A stretch of DNA of 64,000 nt from Streptomyces sp. R44. Its GTDB lineage: Bacteria; Actinomycetota; Actinomycetes; Streptomycetales; Streptomycetaceae. This document shows positions 51,338 through 60,256 of this stretch, piece after piece. The notes below the pieces were generated by a model. It did no database searches and was not told where the DNA came from. It worked only from the letters and a program-made list of their open reading frames with translations. Each line of letters opens with the position of its first letter. Positions within the stretch are counted from its first letter, which is position 1. Location of the stretch: contig NZ_CP163444.1 in the NCBI RefSeq assembly GCF_041053105.1, forward strand, positions 496,001 to 560,000, read 5' to 3'. The position numbers and the translations under genes are program-made.

Positions 51338-52970
51338 GTGATCACACACCGCCTGATGAAGATCTGCTGGAAGGAGCCGCCGTTCGCGGCGGCGGGATCC
51401 GTGCTCGCGCGCACGCCCCAGTAGCAACCGGCGCCCCGGACCTCGTGCTGGAGCGTCAGGGTGTAGCGGTCCGCTCCTTCGCGCCGGATGGTCTCGGAGC
51501 CGTCCGATGTGCCCGGCACGCCCTTCTCGTCGCTGGTGGACCACTCGACGAGGAGGGTCACCGGGCCCGTTCCGTCCGTCGTGATCTCGACGGTGGTCTC
51601 GGCCGTCGTCGGCCCGGTCTGGCGCAGGCTGGTGACGGAGACGGACGTGACCGAGACCGGCGGCTGCGTCGGGGGGGCGTCGTCGGTGGGGTGGTGGGGG
51701 GGAGTCGTCGGGGGGCTTGTCGGTGGAGTCGTGGGCGGCGTGGTGGGCGGGGGGGCGTCGGTTCCGTGGTGGTGGGGGTGGGCGGTGGTGTGGAGGTCTC
51801 CGGCGGTGATGTCGTCGGGGTTTCCGGCGTGGCAGAGGGCTCCTCGGTCGTCGGAGACGGACTCGGGGCCGATGGACTCGGGCTCGGGCTCGGTGACGTG
51901 TTCGTCGTGGCGAAGGCCTGCGCGGCCTCGTCGCCGTCCGACTCCTCTCCCCCCGCCTGCGCCGCGAGGGCGAGCAGCAGCGCCAGGGCGAGGGCGGCCG
52001 CGCCCGCGGGCAGCCCGTGCGGGAGCCACCGGCGCAGGCCCCGCGCCGGGGGCGCGGGCAGGGTCGTCGTGGCGAGCGCGGTGGTGCCCTGGGCCGGACC
52101 GCCGGAGGAGGGGAAGAGCAGCGGCAGGAGCGCGGCGAGGGCCGCGAGGCGTCCCCGGCCCCGCTCCTCCCAGTCCGGTCCGTACGCGGCGGTGGCCACC
52201 GACTCCAGTTCGCTGACGAACGCGTCGGCGTTCTCGGGCCGTTCGTGCGGGGCCTTGGCGAGGCCCCGGCGAATGAGCGGGCGCAGCGGCTCCGGGGCCT
52301 GTCCGTCGGGTACGGGTGCCTCCAGGTGCTGGAGGGCGAGTTCGGCGAAGTTGTCCCCGGCGAAGGGCTTGCGGCCGGTCAGGCACTCGAAGAAGGTCGC
52401 GGTCGCCGCGTAGACGTCGGCCGCGGGCGAGGCGGGGGCGCCGTTCCACTGCTCGGGTGCCATGTAGGCGGGCGTCCCGGCGATGCCGGGGCGGCTGTCC
52501 CGGCCGGCCGCGATCCCGAAGTCGACGAGTTTGGAGGACCCGTCGGCGGCGACGAGGACGTTCTCGGGTTTGTAGTCCCGGTGGACGACGCCCGCCCGGT
52601 GCGCGGCGGCGAGGCCGAGGAGCGAGCCCTTGAGGACCGCGAGGGCGGCCTCGGGGCCGGTCGCGCCCTCGCGGGCGAGGAGGGCGCGCAGCGCGACGCC
52701 GTCCACCAGCTCCATGACGATGGCCGCTCCGCGCGGCGCTTCGACGTACTCGTAGAGCCCCACGACGTGCGGTGTGTCGAGGGCGCCGAGGAGCCGGGCC
52801 TCGGAGCGGAAGCCGTGGACGAAGGCCTGGTCGGAACGGAGGCGTTCGCTCAGGTACTTGACGGCCACGGGTGTGCCGGTCGCGTCATGGGTGGCCAGCG
52901 CCACCCGTCCGCTGCCGCCCGCGCCCAGCTCCCGGGACTCCGTGTAGCCCGGGACCACCCATGCGCTCAT
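51334..52970 (-). pseudogene. Membrane Ser/Thr protein kinase with Ig-like domain, frameshifted at a C7 run
   Basis: The frame from ATG 52970 gives a complete PknB-like kinase: LGAGGSGRVALA, PVAVKYLSE with the ATP lysine, HRDYKPENVLVA, VDFGIAA, GTPAYMAPEQW. It is followed by a membrane helix (AAALALALLLALAAQA) and a Ser/Pro/Thr linker. At 51749-51755 (7 G, plus strand) the frame is lost. One added C on the coding strand would continue PTPPPPTTPPTTPPTSPP into VSVTSVSVTSLRQTG and a beta-sandwich ending GSFQQIFIRRCVIT. That end overlaps the next ATG, as an operon would require. The total length is one base short of a codon multiple. Either a slipped homopolymer or a sequencing error is responsible. 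Confidence 0.82.
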
Positions 52971-53092
52971 CCCCGCACCCCCTCGGACGCCGTGGCGGGC
53001 TCTGGCGAAGCCGCCCAGCCTTCCTCCACAGGGACAGATTCTCGCCACGGCCGGTTCCCGGCGAAAGGAGGCAGACGGGGTGGAAAGGGGGA

Positions 53093-53120
53093 ACGGCCCC
53101 CCACGATCGTGGAGGGCCGT
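53093..53120. terminator. Long hairpin terminator downstream of subtilisin gene
   Basis: ACGGCCC, then CCAC-GATC-GTGG, then GGGCCGT form an 11-bp stem with one internal C/A mismatch and a 4-base loop, 26 bases past the protease stop. Confidence 0.65.
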
Positions 53121-53146
53121 CCGATGTGCCGTGTGGTGCGGTGCCG

Positions 53147-54346
53147 TTACGGGGTCACCTTGAGGAGCTTGTTCGCCGTGCCGGCCGAGGGGTTCTTGAT
53201 GGCGTCCGGTGTCGCCGCCCCGGTCAGCGCGGCGGCCGTGTCGGCGGGCGTCGCCGACGGGTGGGCCGCCAGGTAGAGGGCCGCGGCACCCGTCACGTGG
53301 GGCGTGGCCATGGACGTTCCGGAGATCGTCTTGGTGCCGGTGTCGCTGTCGTTCCAGTCCGACGTGATGTCGGAGCCGGGGGCGTACAGGTCCACCACCG
53401 CGCCGAAGTTGGAGAAGTCCGACTGCTCGTCGTCCTTGGTGCTGGAGGCCACGGTGATGGCCTCGGGCACCCGGGCCGGCGAGCCCTGGCCGGCGTCGGA
53501 GGACTCGTTGCCGGCCGCGACCGCGAAGGTCACGCCGGACGCGATGGCGCGCTGGACCGCGGCGTCGAGCGCCTCGTCGGCGCCGCCGCCGAGGCTCATG
53601 TTGGCGACGGAGGGCCCGGAGTGGTTCTTCGTCACCCAGTCGATGCCCGCCACGACCTGCTCGGTGGTGCCGGACCCGTTGTCGTCGAGCACGCGCACGG
53701 CGACGATCTTCGCCTTCTTGGCGACACCGTGGGAGGTGCCGGCGATGGTGCCCGCGACGTGGGTGCCGTGGCCGTTGCCGTCGTCGGCCGAGTCGTCGTT
53801 GTCCACGGCGTCGAAGCCGTGGGTGGCCCGGCCGCCGAAGTCCTGGTGGGTGATCCGGACGCCGGTGTCGATGACGTACGTGGTGACGCCCTCGCCTCCG
53901 CCGTCGGGGTAGGTGTACTTGTCGTCGCCGGCCGTCTCGGCCTGGTCGATCCTGTCCAGGCCCCAGGACGGGGGCTTCTCCTGCGTCTCCTTGATGGTGA
54001 AGCGCTTGTTCTGGACGACCGTCTCGACGGCGGGGTCGGCGGCGAGGCGCTTGGCCTCCTCGACGGACAGGCCCGATGCGGAGAAGCCGTTGACCTCCGA
54101 GCCGTAGGAGCGCTGGAGGGTGCCGCCGTACTTCTTCGCGAGGTCCGCCTTGTTCGCGGATGCGTCGAGGATGACGACGAAGCTGCCGGAGATGGCGCCC
54201 GGGGCGCCGAGTCCGTGCACGGTGCCCTCTGCCGGAGCGGCCGCGCCGGCGAGGTTGCCCGCGAGCAGCACCGCGGTGGCGGCGCCTGCTACTCCTGCGG
54301 CTATGGCCGCGTTGCGAAGTCCGCGGGATCGCTTGTGAGTTGCCAT
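53147..54346 (-). CDS. Secreted subtilisin-like serine protease (S8)
   Basis: This 399-residue protein has a signal peptide (KRSRGLRNAAIAAGVAGAAT to AGAAAPA), an I9 inhibitor propeptide (FVVILDASANKADLAKKYGG to VVQNKRF) and an S8 domain with Asp in TYVIDTGV, His in GNGHGTHVAGT, oxyanion Asn in VAAGNESS and Ser in GTSMATPH. It is a proteinase K-like extracellular enzyme that matures by cutting off the propeptide. No C-terminal domain is present. GAGAGACC precedes the ATG. Confidence 0.95.
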   Translation of the reverse strand: MATHKRSRGLRNAAIAAGVAGAATAVLLAGNLAGAAAPAEGTVHGLGAPGAISGSFVVILDASANKADLAKKYGGTLQRSYGSEVNGFSASGLSVEEAKRLAADPAVETVVQNKRFTIKETQEKPPSWGLDRIDQAETAGDDKYTYPDGGGEGVTTYVIDTGVRITHQDFGGRATHGFDAVDNDDSADDGNGHGTHVAGTIAGTSHGVAKKAKIVAVRVLDDNGSGTTEQVVAGIDWVTKNHSGPSVANMSLGGGADEALDAAVQRAIASGVTFAVAAGNESSDAGQGSPARVPEAITVASSTKDDEQSDFSNFGAVVDLYAPGSDITSDWNDSDTGTKTISGTSMATPHVTGAAALYLAAHPSATPADTAAALTGAATPDAIKNPSAGTANKLLKVTP

Positions 54347-54366
54347 GAAAGGGGTCTCTCCTCGTG

Positions 54367-54385
54367 TTGACGTGTGGGGCGTCAA
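54367..54385. promoter_or_regulatory. Inverted repeat upstream of subtilisin gene
   Basis: TTGACG-N7-CGTCAA is a perfect 6-bp inverted repeat 21 bases upstream of the protease ATG. It may be an operator. The A/T-rich block further upstream (54450-54480) may carry the promoter. No gene is seen in 54347-54566. Confidence 0.35.
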
Positions 54386-54566
54386 ACGTTCGAGGGAAAC
54401 CCTGTGCGAGTTGGCAGGAGCAAATCAAGTGCGAACCAGGGGTAAGGGGTTCTTCAACAAGGTTTCTTAATAAGCTCTCCTCATCGCCTCCACCTCGCAC
54501 ACGCCGTACCGCGAACTCCTCCGTGAAATGGGCACGTTCGGCGCGGCCCCCGGGCCGGACGGGGAG

Positions 54567-55724
54567 TCAGTGACGCAAGCGGGTGTTGAGGCGGGCGGCC
54601 TGACGGGTCAGATGGTCGCGCTCCCGGAGGTCGGTCGCCTTCTTCGCCGCCTCGGCGTACAGCCGCGCCGCCGTCGCGAGATCGCCGGAGCGTTCCTGGA
54701 GGTACGCCGCCACGGCCGCGTACCGGGGCAGGGCGGCGTCCAGCTCGGCGAGCTCCGCCAGACCGGCGCGCGGCCCGTCGGCCTCGCCGACGGCGACCGC
54801 GCGGTTGAGCCGGACGACCGGGCTGTCGGTGAGGCCCGTGAGCTCGTCGTACCACTCGACGATCTGCACCCAGTCGGTCTCCTCCGCCGTGAGCGCGTCG
54901 GCGTGGAGCGCGGCGATGGCGGCCTGCGCCTGGAACTCGCCGAGGCGGTCGCGGGCGAGCGCCGCCTGAAGGATCTCGATGCCCTCGGCGATCGCCCCCG
55001 TGTCCCACCGGCCGCGGTCCTGCTCGGCGAGCGGCACGAGGCTGCCGTCGGGCGCGGTCCGCGCGGCGCGGCGGGCGTGGTGGAGCAGCATGAGGGCGAG
55101 GAGCCCCGCGGCCTCGGGGTGGTCGATCGCGGCCGCGAGCTGCCGGGTGAGGCGGATGGCCTCTGCGGCGAGGTCGACGTCGCCGGAGTAGCCCTCGTTG
55201 AAGACCAGATAAAGGACGCGCAGCACGGTGGCGACGTCGCCGGGGCGGTCGAGCGGCACTCCGGAGACGGTGCGCTTCGCACGGCTGATGCGTTGGGCCA
55301 TGGTCGCCTCGGGCACCAGGTAGGCCTGGGCGATCTGGCGGGTGGTCAGGCCGCCGACGGCCCGCAGCGTGAGCGCGACCGCCGACGAGGGCGTCAGGGA
55401 GGGGTGGGCGCAGAGGAAGTACAGCTGGAGCGTGTCGTCCACCGAGGGCACGGGACCGGGCGCGGGCTCCTCGTCGACGAGGTCCTCGCGCCGGCGCCGG
55501 GCGGTGTCCGCGCGGGTCGCGTCCAGGAACTTGCGCCAGGCGACGGTGACCAGCCAGCCCTTCGCGTCGCGGGGAGGATCGTCCGGCCAGACGCGGACCG
55601 CCTCCACGAGGGCGTCCTGGACGGCGTCCTCGGCCGCCGCGAAGTCGGCTCCGCGGCGGACGAGGACGGCGAGGACGCCCGGCGTGAGGCTCCGGAGCAG
55701 GGCCTCGTCCATCGGTGACGTCAC
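54567..55724 (-). CDS. ECF sigma factor, ECF42 type with C-terminal TPR-like extension
   Basis: This 385-residue protein has a sigma-2 region (DFAAAEDAVQDALVEAVRVWP, GWLVTVAWRKFLDATRADTARRRRE) and sigma-4 region (SAVALTLRAVGGLTTRQIAQAYLVPEATMAQRISRAKRTV). A helical C-terminal extension of about 200 residues follows, as in the ECF42 group, which has no anti-sigma factor. ECF42 genes are known to sit beside DGPF-motif (YCII) genes and activate them. The start overlaps the stop of such a gene by GTGA. ATG 55712 is an alternative. Confidence 0.93.
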   Translation of the reverse strand: MTSPMDEALLRSLTPGVLAVLVRRGADFAAAEDAVQDALVEAVRVWPDDPPRDAKGWLVTVAWRKFLDATRADTARRRREDLVDEEPAPGPVPSVDDTLQLYFLCAHPSLTPSSAVALTLRAVGGLTTRQIAQAYLVPEATMAQRISRAKRTVSGVPLDRPGDVATVLRVLYLVFNEGYSGDVDLAAEAIRLTRQLAAAIDHPEAAGLLALMLLHHARRAARTAPDGSLVPLAEQDRGRWDTGAIAEGIEILQAALARDRLGEFQAQAAIAALHADALTAEETDWVQIVEWYDELTGLTDSPVVRLNRAVAVGEADGPRAGLAELAELDAALPRYAAVAAYLQERSGDLATAARLYAEAAKKATDLRERDHLTRQAARLNTRLRH

Positions 55725-56128
55725 TCCGTGATGGTGGGCGGAGCGGCCATGAACGGACGGAGCTCCAGCCACTCGTGGATCGGCTTCCCGCCGGCCCCGG
55801 GGGCCGCCGAGAGCTCCCCGGCGAGCTCGACGGCGCGCTCGTAGCTGTCGACGTCGATGACCATCCAGCCGGCGATGAGGTCCTTGGTCTCGGCGAACGG
55901 ACCGTCGGTGACCGGCGGCCGGCCCTCTCCGTCGTACCGGACCCACGTCCCCTCGGGGGCGAGCCCCTGGGCGTCGATGAACTCGCCGGTCTTCTCCAGC
56001 CGGGCCGCGAAGTCGTGCATGTACTGGATGTGCGCCGAGATCTCCTCCGGCGTCCACTGGTCCATGGGCACGAAGCCGTCCGGGCACGGGGCGCCGCGGT
56101 AGTGCTTCAGGAGCAGGTACTTGGCCAT
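55721..56128 (-). CDS. DGPF-motif YCII-family protein
   Basis: This 135-residue protein has KYLLLKHYRG, a middle VRYDGEGRPPVTDGPFAETKDLIAGWMVIDVDS with the DGPF motif, and the YCII-type ferredoxin-like fold. The biochemical function is not established; the family is the known partner and target of ECF42 sigma factors. GAGGAGAG precedes the ATG. Upstream, GCGACC-N6-GGTCGC (56150-56167) is an inverted repeat in the 41-base gap to the GNAT gene. Confidence 0.92.
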   Translation of the reverse strand: MAKYLLLKHYRGAPCPDGFVPMDQWTPEEISAHIQYMHDFAARLEKTGEFIDAQGLAPEGTWVRYDGEGRPPVTDGPFAETKDLIAGWMVIDVDSYERAVELAGELSAAPGAGGKPIHEWLELRPFMAAPPTITE

Positions 56129-56169
56129 GGTGCTCTCCTCGGTGCGGATGCGACCCATTCTGGTCGCTC

Positions 56170-56844
56170 TCACACCGGGGACGGAGCAGCCCACGGGTTC
56201 TCGACATCGCCGCCGGAATTTTCTTCCGGCTTCGTCGGCCTGCCCAGGTACCAGACGGGGCCGGGGTCGTCCACGGGCAGCAGCCGGAAGCCGAGCCGGT
56301 CGTAGAACGCCCGGGCCGGGGTGTTCGCCCGCGCCATGCAGAGGTGCACGGCCCGGACGCCGTGCCGGTGCAGGGCCTCCAGGAGGGTGGACATGAGGGC
56401 GCGGCCGTACCCCCGGCCCTGCCATGCGGGCAGCAGGTCGATGTGGAGGTGGGCGGGGAAGTCCGTGAGTTCGTCGCGGACCATCCGCTCCGGCGTGTGC
56501 AGCAGTCCGGTCATCTCCTCGGCCGGAGTGCCGGCCGCCCCCGTGAGCGGCGGGTACCGGTCCGTCACCCTGGGCAGCCACTCGGCGCGGAACCTTCCGG
56601 CGAACGCGGTCGTGTCCGGCACCCCCAGGACGTAGCCGACGGCGCTCCCGGCACCGTCGTCCAGGACGAAGGCGAAGTCGGGTGCGAAGTCCACGTACGG
56701 GTAGGCGAAGATCGTCGGGAGCAGCTCGGGGTCGGGGTACAGGTGCGACGCGTCGCCCCCCTCGTGCGCCGTCCTGACGCAGATGTCGCCGAGCGCGGCG
56801 CGGTCCGCGGGCCGGTACGGGCGGATGAACGGTTCGGTCGTCAC
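56170..56844 (-). CDS. GNAT family N-acetyltransferase
   Basis: This 224-residue GNAT protein has FIRPYRPADRAALGDICVRTAHEG at the start, HIDLLPAWQGRGYGRALMSTLL (acetyl-CoA motif QGRGYG) and VHLCMARANTPARAFYDRLGFR. This is like the bacterial O-GlcNAcase-associated acetyltransferase group, but the substrate is unknown. GTG 56844 overlaps the MFS stop by four bases; GTG 56853 is an alternative. Confidence 0.88.
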   Translation of the reverse strand: MTTEPFIRPYRPADRAALGDICVRTAHEGGDASHLYPDPELLPTIFAYPYVDFAPDFAFVLDDGAGSAVGYVLGVPDTTAFAGRFRAEWLPRVTDRYPPLTGAAGTPAEEMTGLLHTPERMVRDELTDFPAHLHIDLLPAWQGRGYGRALMSTLLEALHRHGVRAVHLCMARANTPARAFYDRLGFRLLPVDDPGPVWYLGRPTKPEENSGGDVENPWAAPSPV

Positions 56845-58190
56845 CCGGTGCACCCTGCCACCTTGGGAGCGCTCCCGCAGGCTTTTTCCTCGACCGGGAG
56901 GTCACGGCGTCCTCGCAGCGGGGACAGGAGCGTCGGCAGGAAGCTCAGCGCGAGGAGAACGCCGCCCGCCCAGAGGGCCGCGCGCGGCGAGGAGTACGCG
57001 CCGATGGCACCGGCGAGCGCGGCGGCGAGGGCCATCGTCCCGGTGAGCAGGAACCGGAAGGTGGCGTTCATGCGGCCGAGCAGGGCGGACGGGGTCAGAC
57101 GCTGACGGAGGCTCACGCCCAGGACGTTGGCCGTCCCCGTCCGTACGGCGAAGGCGAACCATCCCGCGCCCGCCACCCACAGCCAGCCGCCCCGGTCCAT
57201 CAGGGGCACCAGAAGACCCGCCGGGCCAAGGTACAGGCCGGCCACGACCAGCCCCCGACCGTGGCCGAACCGGTCGGCGAGCGGACGGGCGCAGCGGGCC
57301 CCGACGAACAGCCCGGCGCCTCCGACCGCCCAGAACAGACCGAGCGCGCCCGCCGACAGACCGAGGTCACGGGTGAACATCACGGGGAGCATCGTGTTGA
57401 CCATGACCGCTCCGAGGTTGCCCACCGCGCCGCTGAGCGCGAGGGCGCGCAGTTCCGCGTGGCGCAGGACATGACGCAGGCCCTCGGCGATCTGGGCGCG
57501 CAGGTTCGGACCCGGGCCGGTGGCCTGAGCGACAGGGGTCGCGGGCGCGGCCTTGCGTGCCATCCACATCAGCTGGAGTCCCGACCCGAGGTGGCCCACC
57601 GCGGAGCACACCACGGCGAGCGGTGCGCCCAGGAGCTGCACCAGCGCGCCGCCCGCTCCCCGCCCCGCCACGTTGCCCGCGGCCATCAGACTCACCAGCG
57701 CCGAGTTCGCCGGAACGAGGGCGGCGGGCCCGACGAGCCGGGGCAGGGCGCTCTGCCCGGCGACGTCGAAGAGCACCGTGGCCACGCCGTTCAGGAACAC
57801 CACCGCGCACAGGCTCCAGAAGGTCAGGAGCTCGCACCACCACGCCACCGGGATCCACGCGAGGAGCGCGGCGCGCACCAGGTCCGCCGCGATCAGGACC
57901 GTGCGGTGGCGCATCCGGTCGACCCACGCGCCCGCGGGAAGGCCGATGAGCAGGAACGCCGCCGTGCTGAGGGAGCCGAGGAGGCCGACCTGGCCGGGCC
58001 CGGCATCCAGGGCGAGGACGGCGATCAGCGGGACGGCGACGTACGAGACGTTCGTCCCGAGGGTGCTCAGTACGGAGGCGGAGAACAGGACGCGGAAGTC
58101 CCTCGTACGCCAGGGGGACCGGGCGGCACGAGGATGCTGCGCGCGCCGGGGAGACCGCAGGCGCCGCGAGGCGAGGAGGAAGGTCGGCAT
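56841..58190 (-). CDS. MFS exporter divergent from ArsR regulator
   Basis: This 449-residue protein has 12 predicted helices: FSASVLSTLGTNVSYVAVPLIAVLAL, GLLGSLSTAAFLLIGLPAGAWVDRMRHRTVLIAADLVRA and others. It is of the enterobactin-exporter-like or macrolide-exporter-like MFS type. The start is the ATG in the 92-base divergent region shared with the ArsR-type regulator gene; this pairing is common and the regulator likely controls it. It is coupled to the GNAT gene. Confidence 0.9.
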   Translation of the reverse strand: MPTFLLASRRLRSPRRAQHPRAARSPWRTRDFRVLFSASVLSTLGTNVSYVAVPLIAVLALDAGPGQVGLLGSLSTAAFLLIGLPAGAWVDRMRHRTVLIAADLVRAALLAWIPVAWWCELLTFWSLCAVVFLNGVATVLFDVAGQSALPRLVGPAALVPANSALVSLMAAGNVAGRGAGGALVQLLGAPLAVVCSAVGHLGSGLQLMWMARKAAPATPVAQATGPGPNLRAQIAEGLRHVLRHAELRALALSGAVGNLGAVMVNTMLPVMFTRDLGLSAGALGLFWAVGGAGLFVGARCARPLADRFGHGRGLVVAGLYLGPAGLLVPLMDRGGWLWVAGAGWFAFAVRTGTANVLGVSLRQRLTPSALLGRMNATFRFLLTGTMALAAALAGAIGAYSSPRAALWAGGVLLALSFLPTLLSPLRGRRDLPVEEKACGSAPKVAGCTG

Positions 58191-58282
58191 GCCCGGTACG
58201 GTGGCCGGTCGTCACAGCCCGGGGCCAATGTTTTAGCCTCACGTGAATCCAGGGAACACCGGCCCGGCAGAAGGGGGCACCC

Positions 58283-59251
58283 GTGCTGGAGATCGAGTTC
58301 TCGGCCGAGGACGTCGCGCGCACGCGCTTCGCCATCTCACCGCTCTGGGAGGTCGTGGCCGGCGCCCGGGTGCTCCTGGGGTCCGACGAGCAGGCCCTGC
58401 ACCGGCGCTGGGCCGCGCAGGTACGCGCCCGGATCGCGGCCGCGCGGCTCGATCTGACGCCGCTGACCTCGCTGGTGCCGGTGCCTGCGCCGTCCATCCC
58501 CGGCTTCCTCTGCCCGCCGCCCAGCACGTCCGGCCCGACGCTCTCCGTGGAGCTGGCCGCGCTGCGCGCAACCCCGCCCGAGCGGCTCCGGGCCTCCGCG
58601 GCCGAGGCGGGGCCCGGCGTCGACGCGCTGCGGGCCGATCCGGAGCGCGGGCTCGGGCGGCTCGCCGATGTCATCGCCGCCTTCTGGGAGCTCGCGATGG
58701 CCCCGTACTGGCCCCGGATCCAGACGCATCTGGAGGCCGACATCCAGTACCGGGCGCGCCGCTTCGCCGAGGGCGGGACGCGCACTCTCTTCGAGGACCT
58801 CGAACCCCGACTCGCCTGGAACGCGGGCACGTTGAGCGTCCAGCACCGCTTCGTGCACGGCGTGCGGAAGCTGGACGGGCGCGGGCTGCTCCTCGTGCCC
58901 TCGGCGTTCGTCTGGCCCCGGATCTTCTCGACGACGGACCCGCTGTACCAGCCGACCCTGCGCTATCCCCCGCGCGGCATCGGCACCCTGTGGGAAGCCC
59001 CGCCCGAATCGGCCTCTCAGGCCCTGTCCGGAGTCCTCGGCCGGTCGCGGGCACAGCTGCTCGCGGAGCTCACGGCCCCGGCGTCGACGACCGAACTGGC
59101 CGGGCGCACGGGCCTCACCCCCGGTGGGGTGTCCCAGCACCTCGGCGCCCTGCGCGCGGCCGGTCTCGTATCGGCCCACCGGGCCGGACGGGCCGTGCTG
59201 TACGCACGCACGCGCGTGGCGGAGGAACTCGTCGCGGGGGCGGGTCGGTGA
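58283..59251 (+). CDS. DUF5937 / ArsR-type transcriptional regulator
   Basis: This 322-residue protein has an N-terminal DUF5937 region (LEIEFSAEDVARTRFAISPLWEVVAGAR, FWELAMAPYWPRIQTHLEADI) and a C-terminal ArsR-type winged helix (LLAELTAPASTTELAGRTGLTPGGVSQHLGALRAAGLV). No CxC metal site is present, so a metal role is unlikely. It probably represses the divergent MFS gene. It starts with GTG after GAAGGGGG. Confidence 0.92.
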   Translation: MLEIEFSAEDVARTRFAISPLWEVVAGARVLLGSDEQALHRRWAAQVRARIAAARLDLTPLTSLVPVPAPSIPGFLCPPPSTSGPTLSVELAALRATPPERLRASAAEAGPGVDALRADPERGLGRLADVIAAFWELAMAPYWPRIQTHLEADIQYRARRFAEGGTRTLFEDLEPRLAWNAGTLSVQHRFVHGVRKLDGRGLLLVPSAFVWPRIFSTTDPLYQPTLRYPPRGIGTLWEAPPESASQALSGVLGRSRAQLLAELTAPASTTELAGRTGLTPGGVSQHLGALRAAGLVSAHRAGRAVLYARTRVAEELVAGAGR

Positions 59252-59268
59252 GGTCCCGGGTCGAAGGG

Positions 59269-59299
59269 TTGAAGTTACCGTTGCGGCAGCTTCTACCGT
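59269..59299 (+). promoter_or_regulatory. MerR-type promoter with 19-bp spacer
   Basis: TTGAAG (59269-59274) and TACCGT (59294-59299) are 19 bp apart. Between them AAGTTACCG-TTG-CGGCAGCTT (59272-59292) is a dyad with 7 of 9 matches per arm. The downstream MerR protein likely binds it and controls its own synthesis. Confidence 0.65.
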
Positions 59300-59353
59300 C
59301 CTGACCAGGGCCGGAGAGACCGGCCCCATGACGCACTCGTATGGGAGGCGGCA

Positions 59354-60157
59354 ATGGACTGGCCGATCGCGGAGGTCGCCCGGATGTCGGGCGTGACCGC
59401 CCGGACCCTGCGGCACTACGACGAGATCGGCCTGCTGCCGCCGGCCCGGATCGGCGCCAGTGGCCACCGCCACTACGGGGAGCAGCAGCTCCTGCGCCTG
59501 CAGCAGATCCTCGTGCTGCGGGCGCTGGGCGTGGGACTGCCCGAGATCGGCCGGATCCTCGCCGCGCAGGTCGACGAGGTGGAGGCCCTGCGCGGCCACC
59601 ACCGGCGGCTGCTCGCCGAGCGGGACCGGCTCGACGCCCTGGCCGCCACCGTCTCCCGCACGATCGGCGAACTGGAGCAGTCCAGGAAGGACGGCACATC
59701 CATGACCGCGATCAACCGGCCCGAGAACCTTTTCGAGGGCGTGCAGCCTGCCCAGTACGAGGAGAGCCTGCGCAACTTTCCCGAGCACCGCGAGGCGGTC
59801 GCCCGCCGGGTCACCGAGATGACTCCGCGGGCGATCGAGGCGGGGCAGCGCGAGCGCACGGCGCGGATGGTGCGGCTCGCCGAGCTGATGGCCGCCGGTC
59901 TGGCGGCCGACGCCGAACCCGTACAGGCCGAGACGGACGCCCAGTACCGGGCCCTGACGGAACTGCGGGCCGACTCCCGATCTGTCTCCGGCTCCGGCTC
60001 CGTCTCCGTCTCCGTCTCCGTCGAGGAGTTCCGCGCCATCGGGCGCTCCTGCGTGGAGAACGAGCAGTGGCGTGCGGCGTACGAGGCGATCGCGCCGGGC
60101 CTCGCCGTGTACCAGCGCGACGCCATCGAGGCGTACGCGGAGTCCAGGCTGGGCTGA
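59354..60157 (+). CDS. TipA-like MerR regulator (TipAS domain)
   Basis: This 267-residue MerR protein has the N-terminal winged helix WPIAEVARMSGVTARTLRHYDEIGLLPP, HRHYGEQQLLRLQQILVLRALG, a coiled coil and a C-terminal TipAS-like domain (NLFEGVQPAQYEESLRNFPEH, VYQRDAIEAYAESRLG). TipAS domains bind thiopeptide and related antibiotics. An Arg/Ser/Val/Gly repeat interrupts the TipAS domain at about residue 210. GGGAGG precedes the ATG. Confidence 0.92.
   Translation: MDWPIAEVARMSGVTARTLRHYDEIGLLPPARIGASGHRHYGEQQLLRLQQILVLRALGVGLPEIGRILAAQVDEVEALRGHHRRLLAERDRLDALAATVSRTIGELEQSRKDGTSMTAINRPENLFEGVQPAQYEESLRNFPEHREAVARRVTEMTPRAIEAGQRERTARMVRLAELMAAGLAADAEPVQAETDAQYRALTELRADSRSVSGSGSVSVSVSVEEFRAIGRSCVENEQWRAAYEAIAPGLAVYQRDAIEAYAESRLG
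59973..60022 (+). repeat. Hexamer repeat inside the TipA-like gene
   Basis: TCCGGC and TCCGTC units repeat about seven times, encoding alternating Ser-Gly and Ser-Val. It lies in a loop of the TipAS-like domain. Such repeats can change length by slippage while keeping frame. Confidence 0.75.
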
Positions 60158-60171
60158 ACCGGACGGTGTTG

Positions 60172-60212
60172 CCGGAGGCAGTGCGCTGTCGTCCGCGGCG
60201 CACTGCCTCCGG
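60172..60212. terminator. 15-bp perfect hairpin terminator
   Basis: CCGGAGGCAGTGCGC pairs over 15 bp with GCGCACTGCCTCCGG around an 11-base loop, between the convergent MerR and STAND ATPase genes. It likely stops both transcripts. Confidence 0.8.
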
Positions 60213-60256
60213 GGCCGGCTGTCCCCCCACAACTCGCTGTCACCCATGGCTCACTG

